This document shows positions 24,801 to 36,215 of a stretch of 64,000 nt of DNA, piece by piece (positions within the stretch are counted from its first letter, which is position 1; every line of letters starts with the position of its first letter). A program made the position numbers and the translations under genes. This stretch comes from Callaeas wilsoni (taxonomy: Eukaryota > Chordata > Aves > Passeriformes > Callaeidae), in NCBI GenBank assembly GCA_013398955.1, contig VWPU01018625.1, positions 62,001-126,000 on the forward strand, read 5' to 3'. The notes beneath the pieces are model-generated. The model saw nothing but the letters and a program-made list of their open reading frames with translations. It ran no database searches and was not told the origin of the DNA.

Positions 24801-27800
24801 TTCCCCAGGCCCCAGTCCTGCCTGTCCCCGTGGCCCTGTGAGCCGTCCTGCTGGGGGGCCAGTTCGCTCTGATTTGGGTTAATGGCCAGGAAATGAGCTC
24901 TCAAGCATGAGGGTGGTGGGAGCAGAGGATGCGAATTATCAGCCCCTGGGTTCCCTCTGGCTGCTGCTCTGCCGACCTCAGTGTCTCAGCACATTTGTCC
25001 CAGTTGCTGTTGAGGCTCATGCACAATAAAGAGGATCCTCTCCGTGCCCATTGTTGCATATAATTTCTGAGATAAAACTTTTTGGAGGAAGGCAAGTCAC
25101 TGCACTTTGTTATTCAGGAGATTGTCACATTTTCTCAGATCCATTCCAAGTCCATGCTTCCTTCTGATTTTCTGTTTGCACCACATAAGGGAGGCAGGGA
25201 GAGCTCTCACCCTGCAGCAGTGGTGCTGGGTTGGGCTGGGCAGCTTGAAATTGCTGCCTTGGGACAGCACCTTCCCAGGGCTGAGCTGGGCTCAGACTGG
25301 TGTTTTCTCAAATAAATTAGATGAAGTCAATGAAAACTCAGAACCAGAGGCTCATCTGGAACTGTCAATCTCTGAAAACATGGCAAAATGTGGCAGGGAA
25401 ATAAATGAAGAAGATAAAAATGGAAATAGTGCTCCAGCAGCCTTGTGAAGCAGTTGTACAGGGAGCACCTTCCAGAAGGACTCCAGGCCTCAAGGGTTTC
25501 TTCCTCCCTTTTGGCAGTCACCAGCAAGAAGCACTGACCTGGAGGAGCCTTTCCGGGATTTGTGAACAAAGGCAGTTGAAGTAAGCACGATGCATGCAAG
25601 GTCTACAGGCACCAGTGTGAGCCTGCAGCCAAAACAGGCCCCACAGCTTCACTGTTATTTGGGAATGGGCAACAGTGTTGGCAAACTCTGGGTGTGTGGG
25701 TGCTGCCAGGCTACTGCAGGGCATAGGACACCATCCAGAGCTGAGCCGGATGGTGCTCAGGGTAGTCCAAGGCAGCACCACAGCGTTACCCATGGCCACT
25801 GCCCAGCATGGCTACCCCAAGGGGCACAGCCCTGCCATGCTGCAACTCAGAGTATTGACTCTTGAAAAAGAGAGTCAAACTTTGGCCTTTGGAATTAATT
25901 ATTACTTATCAAAGTATGTAAATTCATGAACACATCCATTGGTGGCTGGCTGATGCAGAAGTGCACATCACCAGAGAGTTGTGCAAGGGCGGACACACAC
26001 CTTGGGCAGCCAGGCATGCTCTGTTCCTTTGCACCTTGCTTTAGTGAGTGGCTCCAGAGGTAAATTATTGATTCTCTAATTTGGTGGTGGTGGCATCTGC
26101 ACAGGGTGATGTGTAATGAAAGTGAAATGAACTCTGAGGATAAGGCACTTAGCAGACAGTGAGAGAAGAAGCATTTCTTTGATTTTAGACAAATCCTCCC
26201 TTCAGTGTTCTGCTTTTATCTTTGCATGGAAGGACAAGTTTTATGTAAGACAAATATCTATCAAAGTTTTATTTAAAAAGCATGCTTTCAACAGAAGGTG
26301 GCACACTGATTAAATGTGACATTTGAAGCAAAGCAGTCTAAACAGCCCAGGAATGCAGAAGGATTAAATTGAGGCCTCACATGAAAACTATTACTGTGTT
26401 ATTAGGCAAGCGTAGCCTTTCAGGCAATGAAGTTTGGGTGCTCTTAATCCATGCTGACAGACAATAGGTAATATTTGCACAGTTGTAATTTTTTTCTGCT
26501 CTCTCTTCTGGTTAATAGAGCATGACTATGCACAAAACACTCTTCAGCGGCTCTACTCAATGTAATTCTGGGACCAAATAACAGTTATCTCTAGGAAACT
26601 GTGCCTGGCTCTTGGGGACCATTTGAAGGGCCTCATTTATGGTCCTAACTGAGGTGGTTCAGAGCTCCTGGGAACCAAAGGCACAGAATCAGTTGCTCAG
26701 GACCTGTATCATCAGTATCACCACACCAGCTAACTGCAGAGCCGGAGCAAAGCCTGGGAATGGAGAGAATTTGCGGACTCAGGAAATCCTGGGAAAAGGC
26801 AGGACCTGTGAGCTGGGCACTGATGGCTGCAGCTGATGGAGGACTCTTACATGGACACCACGACAGCCCTCATGATGCCCGCATCATCCCTCAGAGCAAC
26901 AAGAGCAAGGGTGAAATGTAGCAAATTCTTTGGAGACAGGCACGACTCTCAATGCATGTTCAGTCCAAAGATAAGGAGAGCTCTTTTGCCTTATTATGTG
27001 CTTTGCAAAGCCATTCCAAGGTCGTTGTCTTTTCTGAACTGTCATTGCAGTTCAAGGCACCACCAGAGTCCAGCTCAGCACTATGCACATTTCTTGTTGA
27101 TCACTATTTCCTTTTGTCCAATTCATTCCCTTGTCTACTGTCAGAAAGGTCAGAGAGTCATATTTATTGCTGTAAAGAATTGTCCAGCAGAAAGAAGTGA
27201 ACTTTAATGAACGTGAGTGATTGACAGAGGATGAACTCCAGTTTCCATTAGTCTGTAACAAGTGTCTATTCTCACTTTTGCACTTCTGATGGACATAAAT
27301 ATGAAAAAATCGAACCTTCTAATTTATTTCCATGTCATATAGTTCATATCAGAGACCCAAATGGCACATGCAGAGGCTTCTTCATTCTTTCCAGGGTGCA
27401 GTTTACAAAGCATAGGAGAGAAAAATGAGCCAAAGCACAAAGGCAGGTGTCAGCAGCACCAGAGACAGAGGTCTCCATTCCAGCAGCCGTGGGACCTCTA
27501 TGCCACTGTCCCTGCTGTGTGCAGCTGGACCAGGTCAGTCAGAGGAGAGTGTGCACTACTGGAGCCTTTGGCAGTGCTGGCACTGCTAGACAGCCAGCCA
27601 GTGGAGGGCAGGTGGCTAAAGAGAGGTCCTGATTCCCTTCCTAGACAGAAGGACCTGGCCAAACCACAGTCCTGCCCTCCCTCAGGCTGCTGGCTCTGTC
27701 CGTGTGTGATGCCAAATCCCCCATGAGCAGAACTGTGCCTGGCCCAACGTCTGGCCAGAAGCTCCTGACAGTAAACCCTCTTAGGAGGTTTGATGGTTTT

Positions 27801-30026
27801 ACACAGCGAGAAAGTCACTGGGCTGCTGTCCATCCACGGTAAATGCATTGTTAATACTTGGTCTAATTTGAAACCAAACTCTCTTCCCCTAGTCCTCCAC
27901 CATTTCTATCCAGGCAGCAGAGTGCAAGTGTGAGTGCAGATGAATATCCTCTTGCTGAAATAGCCTGTGCTACCCCAACTGCCTGGTGGCTCATGGACTA
28001 AGCGGGACAGCAAGGGGCAGTGCTGAAGATTCTGCAGATCATCCAGGTTCTCATTAGAGAACTGAGTCTCCAGTCAATGGACCAGCATTGCTAATGGCCC
28101 TGTACTGAGATAGTGACTGTGGCACACTGAATACCCAGCCATTGGAGACCAGAGTGTGTTATGAAACCAAAATCACATTGAATGTCAGACAATGGTATCT
28201 GGGTAAAATCTTCAGTGCCTCCTAATTAAATAAATGTTTCTTTGAATCATGAATGGTACGAGTTTTAAATAGGGCTGACATTAAAATGTTCTGGAAGAGG
28301 CTTTGTGCAGATTGATGAGGTCTGAGCAAGGAGAACTGTGGAAACTTGTTATGGGAAAGCATCACCTCATTCAGCACCAAGACCCCACAGGGGCTGCCAG
28401 GGCACTGGCACCTGTGGGTGGGAGACGTGATGCCTTTGAATCTGGACTGAGCCCCGTCCTCTGCTCCTGAGGCTTGTCCTGTTGTGTGATGGCTGGATCT
28501 GCCCTGGCTCATGGCAGGGCTAATTCCTGCCACATGTGCAGGGGTGGGCTCGGAGCACAGTGAAGCACCTGCAGCCTACCTTGTCCTCTCCCAGGGGTGC
28601 ACCCACATACACTGTTTTGACAGCATTTTCCTACATTGTTAACTAGAAAAAATTGATTGTAGGAGAGAGTTCTTCTCTGTTTGCTTCTGCATGGGAATGG
28701 CCGAGGGGGCTGCCCTTCCTGTTGTGGTACCAAAATCAGGAAAACCCTCCTCACTTGCTGGGAAGGGGCTGGGGAGGCGCAGGAGCCAGATGAGGAAGCC
28801 TGGCTGTGCAAAGACCTTCTCCTGACACTGATAAATGTGATGAGACTGTGATGCCAGGGTATTTACCATGAGATCAGGTCTCCAGAGACGCTGGCACATG
28901 GCTTGTGCATTTCCAGGGCCACCAGCTGCAGCAGGTTGCTGCTCCTGGATGGAGCAGCGAGTGGCAGCAAGCACTACCGCTGGAAGTGGACCCCCTTAAA
29001 AATTGCCTGGAGAGATCCTGAATGCCAGAGTAATGCTGGAAGTGGGAACATTTTTGCTAATTAGAGCAAGAGTAGGAAAGTGGAGCGGGCAGGTTCCACC
29101 TCCATATTTGTGCTGTACAATCCAACATTTCCTTCACTGCCCAGAGTCCTTCCTGTTCCCTTAATGTCTTGCCTGGAAAAAATACCACATTGGAACAAGA
29201 TCATGGCTACAACAACTATAGTTATGTCTCAAAAAAATAAAGAACAGGAAGCTCTGCTGACCCAGAAGGCAGCACCGTGCCCAGATCAGCCGTGGCGCAG
29301 GGGGACAGGTCGATCACCCGAGCAGAGTTGCTGGGCCCCTGGATTCACACCTGGACTTGCACGCGGACTAGCACTGCAGGCAGAGATGAGAACTCTGCTA
29401 CAGACTGTGACACAGACATGAAGACTCTTTGCATGTGAGATATGGGTATAAGGAGGGAAGAAGCACATGAAGGAGCTCAGCTCATAACTTCGCTCAAATT
29501 GTGAGGTAGAGTGTGCTCAGGTCTGCATCCTGCCCTGGAAAGAGCTGAAGGATGTGCACTAGCAACTGACATTTTTAGTAACATAAAAGTATTAATAATG
29601 AGCAAAATTTGATTTAGTATTGATCTGATTAGAGAGCTTTAGTATTGATTTAATAAAAGAGTGTCTGTGCCATATGCTCAGCTTATAGAATAAGTCATTT
29701 GGTTAGAAGGGAGAATCCCAAATGCATTCCTGCCCAACCTGGAAAGTGAACCTGAACAGCTGTTGTACGGCAGCTCAGTGTGCTTCAGGCAATCGCTTTC
29801 CCCAAAAATAGAGAAAATGATGACGATCACAGAACAGGTGGCAGGAGATGCCCACTGAGGGCTGTGTAATTCCACACGGAGAGTGAGAGATGATCTCGTG
29901 TGGGGCCAGCATATGAGATTTATTTTACCCCATGCACAGATATAAGACCTGGATAAAGAAGAGTGGTCTGAATCCTTTAGGACACTGAAGTTATTGCTTT
30001 GGAAGAAAAACTACTCTGTCACTGGA
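21847..30026. other. Long non-coding stretch, no confident gene
   Basis: About 8 kb without a recognised repeat. The GC-rich patch 22660-23070 holds overlapping open frames of up to 148 codons with no protein-like features. AT-rich DNA at 23320-23700 is the kind of sequence in which conserved non-coding elements are often found, but conservation cannot be judged from one genome. At 25320-25448 a plus frame reads as an acidic peptide ending at a TGA; it has no recognisable domain. A small hairpin (TTGACTCT, 8-base loop, AGAGTCAA) lies at 25855-25878. Nothing else stood out. Confidence 0.5.
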
Positions 30027-30335
30027 AGGCTGCCAGAGATCGCTGGGTCCTCTTCACCGGACAGCTTTCCAGCTGCTCTTCCCCTGTCTTGGAGCATTCC
30101 ACGGGGTTGTTGTGACCCACGTGCGGGACCCGGCGCTTTGCCTTATTGATTCTATACTGTTGGCCTATACTGTCCATTGAACCAGCCTGTCCAAATCCCT
30201 CTGTAGAGCCTTCCTGCCCTGGCAGATCAACACTTCTACTCAACCTGGTGTCATCTGCAACTGACTGAGGAAGCACTTGATCCCCTCGCTCAGATCTTTG
30301 ATAAAGATACTGAACAGAAATGCTATCACTATGCA
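30027..30335 (-). mobile_element. CR1 LINE, reverse-transcriptase coding fragment
   Basis: An internal fragment of CR1 ORF2 on the minus strand. The translation keeps the order of landmarks of the CR1 reverse transcriptase downstream of the catalytic core: a decayed SDLSEG-like segment, then ADDT (the second half of the F/YADD catalytic motif), then a leucine/aspartate-rich helix, then a segment close to NKAKCRVLHxGHNNP, then GEExLESCPV. The frame stays open for about 100 codons, but the residue before ADDT and several conserved positions are changed, and both ends are missing. It is therefore a dead remnant. It lacks the 3' tail, so it was internally truncated or later deleted. Confidence 0.9.
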
Positions 30336-32837
30336 AATTCATGTATCATTAATAACTAAAGTACATTTTTGCTTGATCAAGTCTGGCAAATATCCTATTT
30401 CCATTTCATGAGATGTGCATCCCCAAAAACCTTTATAAAGGGGAGAACACTCACTGTGTCAGTGTTTTTAATTCCCTAGTACTAACCAGTTTTTTGCTGG
30501 TCTAGATTTGGGGAAAATTGGTTTGATGCAGAAGAGAATGTTGGAATTTTTCTTGACTATTTTTTCCTCTCTCTTGCTTTTTTTGGGGGGGGTTGCTATG
30601 GAAACAGCCCTTCCTTATTCAAAATACTTTGATGGTACCATTTCCTATTAAGGTTCACATTTTCTTGCCATCTCTGTCACACTGTGCTAGTCACAGTTCC
30701 TCCAGTGATCGCTGCCCCTGCACTGCCCTGGAGGTTGACATTTCTTTATTACAGCAGAGTTAAAACTGACATTTCCCCTAAATAGCTTGTTCTTCACAGT
30801 AGTGGTGCAACAGGACAAGCAGAGCTCTCAGGCTCTGTGGTGCTCACAGCCTTAGGGGCTGTTCTGCTCCTCACCCCTCCCTGCCAGCGAGGGGGTAGCA
30901 TAGTGGTAAACAGGGATTTGGGGTTTTGGACCTAGCGGTCATCAGGATCCAGATTCTGCTTAATCCAGTATTTGTAAAACTTTTGGGTAAAAAATCTGGG
31001 GTTTTTTTCCCTCTCCTAGATCTCTTCCTATCATTATTAATCTCAGCTTAAGATCTACCAAATCTCTTGGCCACAGACTCATGGATAGGTGTTGTGGTAA
31101 GTGAAGGGAAAGGAAGAAACATAGACAAAAGTTTTGAACTTACACTTGAGGTAGGCAGATCCTCAATAGACAGGTCAGATTTATTCATTTTGGCAAACAG
31201 TTGTATTGTTGGCTTTAGGGAAGTGCTTTCTTTAGGATGTGAGGCTTGGTCAGTGGGGCATGCAGTACATGGTGCTCCTCATATATTTTAATCAGACACC
31301 AGAGAAGACAGAAGCAGTGCTTGAACTAAATTGTATAAATCTTGTTTCACTTCCCTGCAAAAGCTGGCAACCTCTTTGTCAAACTTCTGAAAAAAACAGG
31401 GCATCAATGTTTGACAACAATTCCAATTGCTGAATTAATGCTAGTAATTATATTATCAGTTTATCTCCATTTATTACATTAAAAGCTCTCCATTATTCAA
31501 GACACACCTGTGCACATTATTTTCAGAGGTATCTCAGACTTGTTAAAGTTTTCTCAAGTACCTAACAGTAGGCGTAGGCTTCCCTTTGCATTTTCGTTGT
31601 TTCTACCTTGAAGCTGATGATTGATGTTCTTTTTTATCATCATGTTGGAGTCTGGGCTGATGAATGTTGCTGTTGGTGGTTTGCCTCCCACTCAAGATTC
31701 TCAGCATGATTCTAATGCCGATAACCCAGAACCCGGGACTCCTCTTTCATGCCCGGCTCTGTTTATCAGTGCTTAATGGCTGCAGCAATTAACTTTGTTT
31801 TCACTGACTTTTCTCAGCTACTCTCCTGCTTCTAATGCAAATTTGGGAAAAATAGACCAGCAATATAAGGATATGCCTTCCTGAAAAATTAGAAATTATG
31901 CATATCTCAGTTTTATATTCTGAGATTAGGGCCAGGTTAAGGGTAATGAAAATCTTTAAGAAGCCAATGTCTATGCAGGTCTGTATGGATGTCTCATAAG
32001 GTGCTCTCAAAGAAGACAGAAATGCAGAAAAAAAACGGAAAAAAGCCAAGTCATTGAGCAACAGTGAGGCACTTGCTGAATGTTGCACATATTTTCCAGC
32101 AGTGACCCAAATGTGTGTGCAAGAAGGGCTGAAGCTGGGAAGGAAGGGTGAGCACTGAAACCAGAGGGTGCAGCAGAGTCACTGCCACGGCTGAGGAATG
32201 TCCATCACCAGGGACCTCGCACGACGCAGAGCGGAAGGTGCAATACAAGAGAGCATCGGCTGTGACATGAAGACTGGACCTGGCATTGACCAGATGCTGC
32301 CAATGTGGAGTCCACTGGGGCACAGGGTACAGCAGCTTTCATCTGGGCACAAGGGCCTCTACTCTGAGTAAGAAAGGGAGTTGTCTTTGCTTTAAAGCTT
32401 GCTTGTGATGAATTTTAACCTAAGTCGGATGAGAGCCCTGTCTCTGCGCCAGGCTCAATGGCATGTCCAAATCGTCGCTTATGACAAGATGATGTAAGTG
32501 ACGATGCAATGATAACTGGACAGGTGAGCAGTGCATGCAGTGCAAAGAATTGCAGCAAAACCTCTGTGACCTCATTCATGCAGTAATGAGCGATAGCATG
32601 AGCAGAAAGCTTGGGATCCTGGATGCTTGACCAGAAAATCAATGAAATTACAAGTATAGCTAGTCTGATTTCTTCCTGACCTGTTCCAATCACCTTTTAC
32701 TTCTTCACAATCGTGTCTGTTGTCTGGCTCTTTGCACTTCCCACCTGCTCTTACGTTTTGTCAAAAGGAAGAAAATAAATCAAATTATTTCCCCCCATGT
32801 CTCAGTTTGAGACAAGTTAGGAGGAAACATCCTGAAA
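30336..32837. other. Non-coding stretch, no gene seen
   Basis: No recognised repeat or gene. A short T/G homopolymer junction (7 T then about 8 G) lies near 30575-30592. The rest is AT-rich single-copy-like DNA. Reading frames up to about 95 codons (minus strand, 31801-32088) show no motif. Confidence 0.55.
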
Positions 32838-33456
32838 TGAACGTGTCCTCTAAAAAGGCAGGTTTTGGCACTCCCTCCCTCCACCAACTACGAAAGAAAT
32901 TTCTTAGTGGAAAGTGAAAAAAACTGTTTATTTAGCAAGCAGAGTGCACGCAGGCACGGGGAAAAAAGAATTAATAATGTTAGATATTAAAACCTCCTCG
33001 CTGCGGAGAAAGCTGGTGTAGTCACAGCTCTTTCTGTAGGCGTGCCTCGGCTCCTCCCGAGGTCCGGAGCTGGGATGCGGCGTCCCGGGCCCTCCCCTCC
33101 GGGCGGCGGCGTGGGGCTGCCGGCGATGGTCCGCTGTTTCGGGCCGGGGCAAAGCTGAACAGTTCCAGAAGAAGAAGTCACAGTCCCAGGAAAACGTCTT
33201 GTCTCAGCTAACAAACAGGAAGCTAGCTAAAAGCGAAGAATGCTACTCTCTTTCCCTGCTGCACAGGCAGAGCCGAGAGCTGAGAAAAAACCGGAGGAGT
33301 ACCTGTGTTTGAACACAGACCGCTGAAAGAATTCCCCTGGCTTCCCTCCCCTCTCCCGGACCTAGCTTAAAGTTGCTGGACCCATGTCTGGGCATAAAGC
33401 AGACGACACGGGATACGGTATCGTACAGTCACCCCAAGACACCCTAGGAACTCACA
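32838..33456 (-). mobile_element. ERV LTR with CpG-rich core
   Basis: A minus-strand LTR of about 620 bp. On the minus strand it begins near 33456 with TG, followed by GGGTGTCTTGGGGTGACTG, TGCCCAGACATGGG and AACTTTAAGCTAGG. That order of blocks is familiar from songbird ERV LTRs. A CpG-rich stretch follows, with about 20 CpG between 32948 and 33146. An AATAAA signal lies at 32927-32932 (seen as TTTATT on plus), in the context TGCTAAATAAACAGT. After it comes a U5 of about 90 bp ending near 32838. The dense CpG suggests either a young copy or one kept unmethylated. Both edges are estimated from TG/CA dinucleotides; no target-site duplication was found and no internal ERV sequence is evident. 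Confidence 0.72.
32948..33146. promoter_or_regulatory. CpG-rich segment inside the LTR
   Basis: By hand count this 200-bp stretch holds about 20 CpG dinucleotides and is very GC-rich, against near absence of CpG in the kilobases on both sides. It falls between the U3 blocks and the polyadenylation signal of the minus-strand LTR, where an LTR's own promoter and leader would be. It is better explained as part of the LTR than as a host gene's CpG island. Confidence 0.5.
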
Positions 33457-35936
33457 AGCTCAATTTTGCTGCATCAGCTTTGTGATAAGTTAGCTTCGGG
33501 AAACAACTGACAGTGTATTTCTCCTGCTCTATTTAGGTGAAAATCAGCTGTGTCTCTTAACCGAAATGTTTTAAGCTTGTTTTTGTCAGGTAATAAAATT
33601 GCGTTGCTTTCTGTAACTCAATTCCTTGTGATGTCTGTTTTAAAGGCTGACATTTCTAATGCACTAACAGCCTGAGCAGTAAAGAGCTATTCAATTCCAA
33701 GTGTAAACTCATCCGGAGATGTTTTAAAGATCTAAGAACAGGTCGTCAATGACACCGACATGATGATGTGGGTCCTTCACAGTAACACTCTCCAAGACGC
33801 TGTTTCAGCAGAGGAGAGAAGGGATTTGGCATCCAAGTTCATTTAGAAAAATCAATAATCTTTGCATCTCATGGATAGCGGGAGTTTACAGGCTGAAAGC
33901 AATCACGATGAGGAAGCTTGAAAAAGCAGTGAATTACAATAAAAGACTGATAAAGTCTACAGTCATTTTCTACTTTTTCTGTTTATCTGGAGTCCCAGGT
34001 TGGTGCCCTTTTTGGAATTCCTGCCTACAGATTTCATTTTGTGCATTCACACAAATGGTTTGTTTTAGGGCTGGTTTTTATTTATTTATATTTGTGTGAA
34101 ACACCACCAATAATTTTTTAAATTTATCTTAATGCTAACTGATGTCAGCTGGCAATTTTCAAAGTCTGCTGGCATTCTTGGCCCTATTGAAGGGTCTGTC
34201 TGTGTATTTCCTGCACTTTTTGCCTTCCTGAGATGCTGTTCAAGCACTGACTGTACTGTGGGTCTGTCTGTCCAAAGGTCGGGGTGGATCACGGACCTGA
34301 CCACAGAGCCACAGGCAGCACTGGGTTCTTGCTGGGGGAGCTCGGTGTCACAGGTAGGTTGTCAGCCAAGGTGTCCCCATGGCTCTGGGACAGCTGTCCC
34401 CCCATGGTCCTCTCTGATGACAAATACTGATCTTCATCTCCTCATCTGAGCCCAGTGGAACTGTCCCAGGATGTTACCCTCTGCATGTCAGGCCAGATGA
34501 CCACACCACCTGCTCTGGGGTCTCTGGTGTGGTTGGAAGAGGCCACCCCAACCCACGCTGTTGGCAGGCAGGTCTGCAAAGGCCTGTGGACATGGTCTGG
34601 TCTCTGGCATGGTCAGGCAGCCACCAGAAGATCCCTGACATACTGTGTTCTGCAGAAATCAAATGTTGCTTCCTCTCCTTTTTCCACTCTATTTTATAAG
34701 CATTTATGTATTTTATAAACATTTTTCAGAACGTATTGTCTCTGCCAGCTGTTATAAGTAAACTCTGTTATTTGCATTTTCCCTCAGCCTGTCCTGAGGC
34801 ACGTGTTGTTTCAAGGCATTTGGCTCTCATCGAGACTTTATTTGCCAAGGCTGTAGATATGTTTGTGATTTTTTAAAAAATTAATTCAAATTTTTATTTG
34901 TCTTCCAAAAAGGAGCAAAGAGGAAAAAATCCTCCCAGTTCTGCATTCCTTGTAACAAATGTCTGCATGGAAAGGTAATGGGGAAACCTCTAAAAGAGGA
35001 AAGCATGGGAGTGGCAGCAATATCCCGCCAGAAAGCTTGGCCCTGGTGTCACTGTGGCCCCCGTGGAGGGCCAGGCAGGCTCTGGCTGTATCTATTGCAG
35101 TGCACAGTTGTCCACACAAGGCACCTCTCTGTATGGCAAGGGAAGACCTTTAAATTGCTTCATTTTCAGGTTAATTGCATGCTTGCAGCTTCATTGCTTA
35201 CACAGATGTGCCATAACTACTGAATCCTGATGCTTTTCCATGTTTGATGTGCCTGAAACACCTGCTCCATGGTTTGGTACCTGTGGTGTGGAGTGCCAGC
35301 TGTTCCCATGGCAGCTCCATCACACCCAGCCCAAACTCATCCATGCTCAAAAACTTTGATGGTGTTTCGTAGGAATGATTAACTGCATGCGACAATTTTG
35401 CTGGTGTTTTTGTATTGATTCCTTCAAAGAGAACACAGAGACAACATGCAATTGTCTGCTGTTCAGTTGTCAAAGCTCTGTGATTATTTTCTCTACAAAC
35501 CAAAGGGAACCTGGCATTAACTTGCTGCTTTGTAAACTGCCAGTGGACAATTTGGATCTTTGCTACAGAAACCGAATGAAGCAGAGCACTTTTCTGGGAC
35601 TGCTGAACAGAAGTGAGTGCTGTCAGAAATGTTTGAAATCTGCACACCAGGGAGGAGTGGTGGAGGACAGTGCACAAACTCTGCCAAGCAAATTCCAGTT
35701 TCCAAAAGCAAGTTTTGCCCTCAGAGACCTGCTTCAGAGATGCACGCCTGGGATCCTGTTAGACTGGATATTCCTTGAACCCTGGGCTGAAATATCTGAA
35801 GATCTTTCATCCAAGATCTTGGTTTGCCACTATGAGTGTGGCAAAGTAAAACAGCCCCCAAAATGATTATTGCGTTGAAATTTTGTTTGTTGGTTTTTTT
35901 GTTGATTTTTTAAAAACATTTTTCAGATGTTTCTGT
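33457..35936. other. Non-coding stretch, no confident gene
   Basis: No recognised repeat. The region 35198-35866 is open on both strands for long overlapping stretches (plus 35375-35866, 163 codons; minus 35198-35677, 159 codons). A donor-like GTGAGT at 35611 and a possible acceptor ending at 35370 bracket part of the plus frame, but neither translation has recognisable motifs. The rest is anonymous. Confidence 0.5.
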
Positions 35937-36215
35937 TAAGGCCAATGCTCAGAGCAGGCGGAGGAAGGTGAACCTGCTCCTCTACACTGCACTGGTGAGG
36001 CCACATCTGGAAACTGTGTCCAGAGCTGGGCTCCCCATTGCAGGAGAGACATGGACAGACCAGAGAGAGCCCAGTGAAGGGCTCTGGAGAACCTCTGCTC
36101 TGAGGAGAGGCTGAGAGAGCTGGGATTGTCCAGCCTGGCAGAGAGGAGGGTCTCAGGAGACCTGATTGTGGCCTTTCAACACATAAAGGGGACCCATAAG
36201 AAAGACTCCTTCCTT
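35937..36215 (+). mobile_element. CR1 LINE, ORF2 C-terminal fragment
   Basis: A plus-strand fragment of CR1 ORF2. Translated in shifting frames it shows the segment LLLYTALVRPHLE (about 35975-36013). Decayed versions of the W-A-P, D-M-D-R-P-E-R and LSxEERLRELGL segments follow, then a SLAERRxSGDL-like block and the FQxxKG block near 36173-36190. This order matches the region downstream of the reverse-transcriptase core. The frame is interrupted by small insertions or deletions, so it is non-functional. The 3' UTR and tail are absent; similarity stops around AAGAAAGACTCC. Confidence 0.9.

Noticed and set aside
25320..25448. Acidic peptide frame ending at a TGA
   Set aside because: Short, with no known motif; A/G-rich DNA gives Glu/Asp/Lys/Asn-rich frames by composition.
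29880..30010. TTTATTTTACCCCATGC next to the CR1 at 30.0 kb as an LTR end
   Set aside because: No other LTR landmarks around it.
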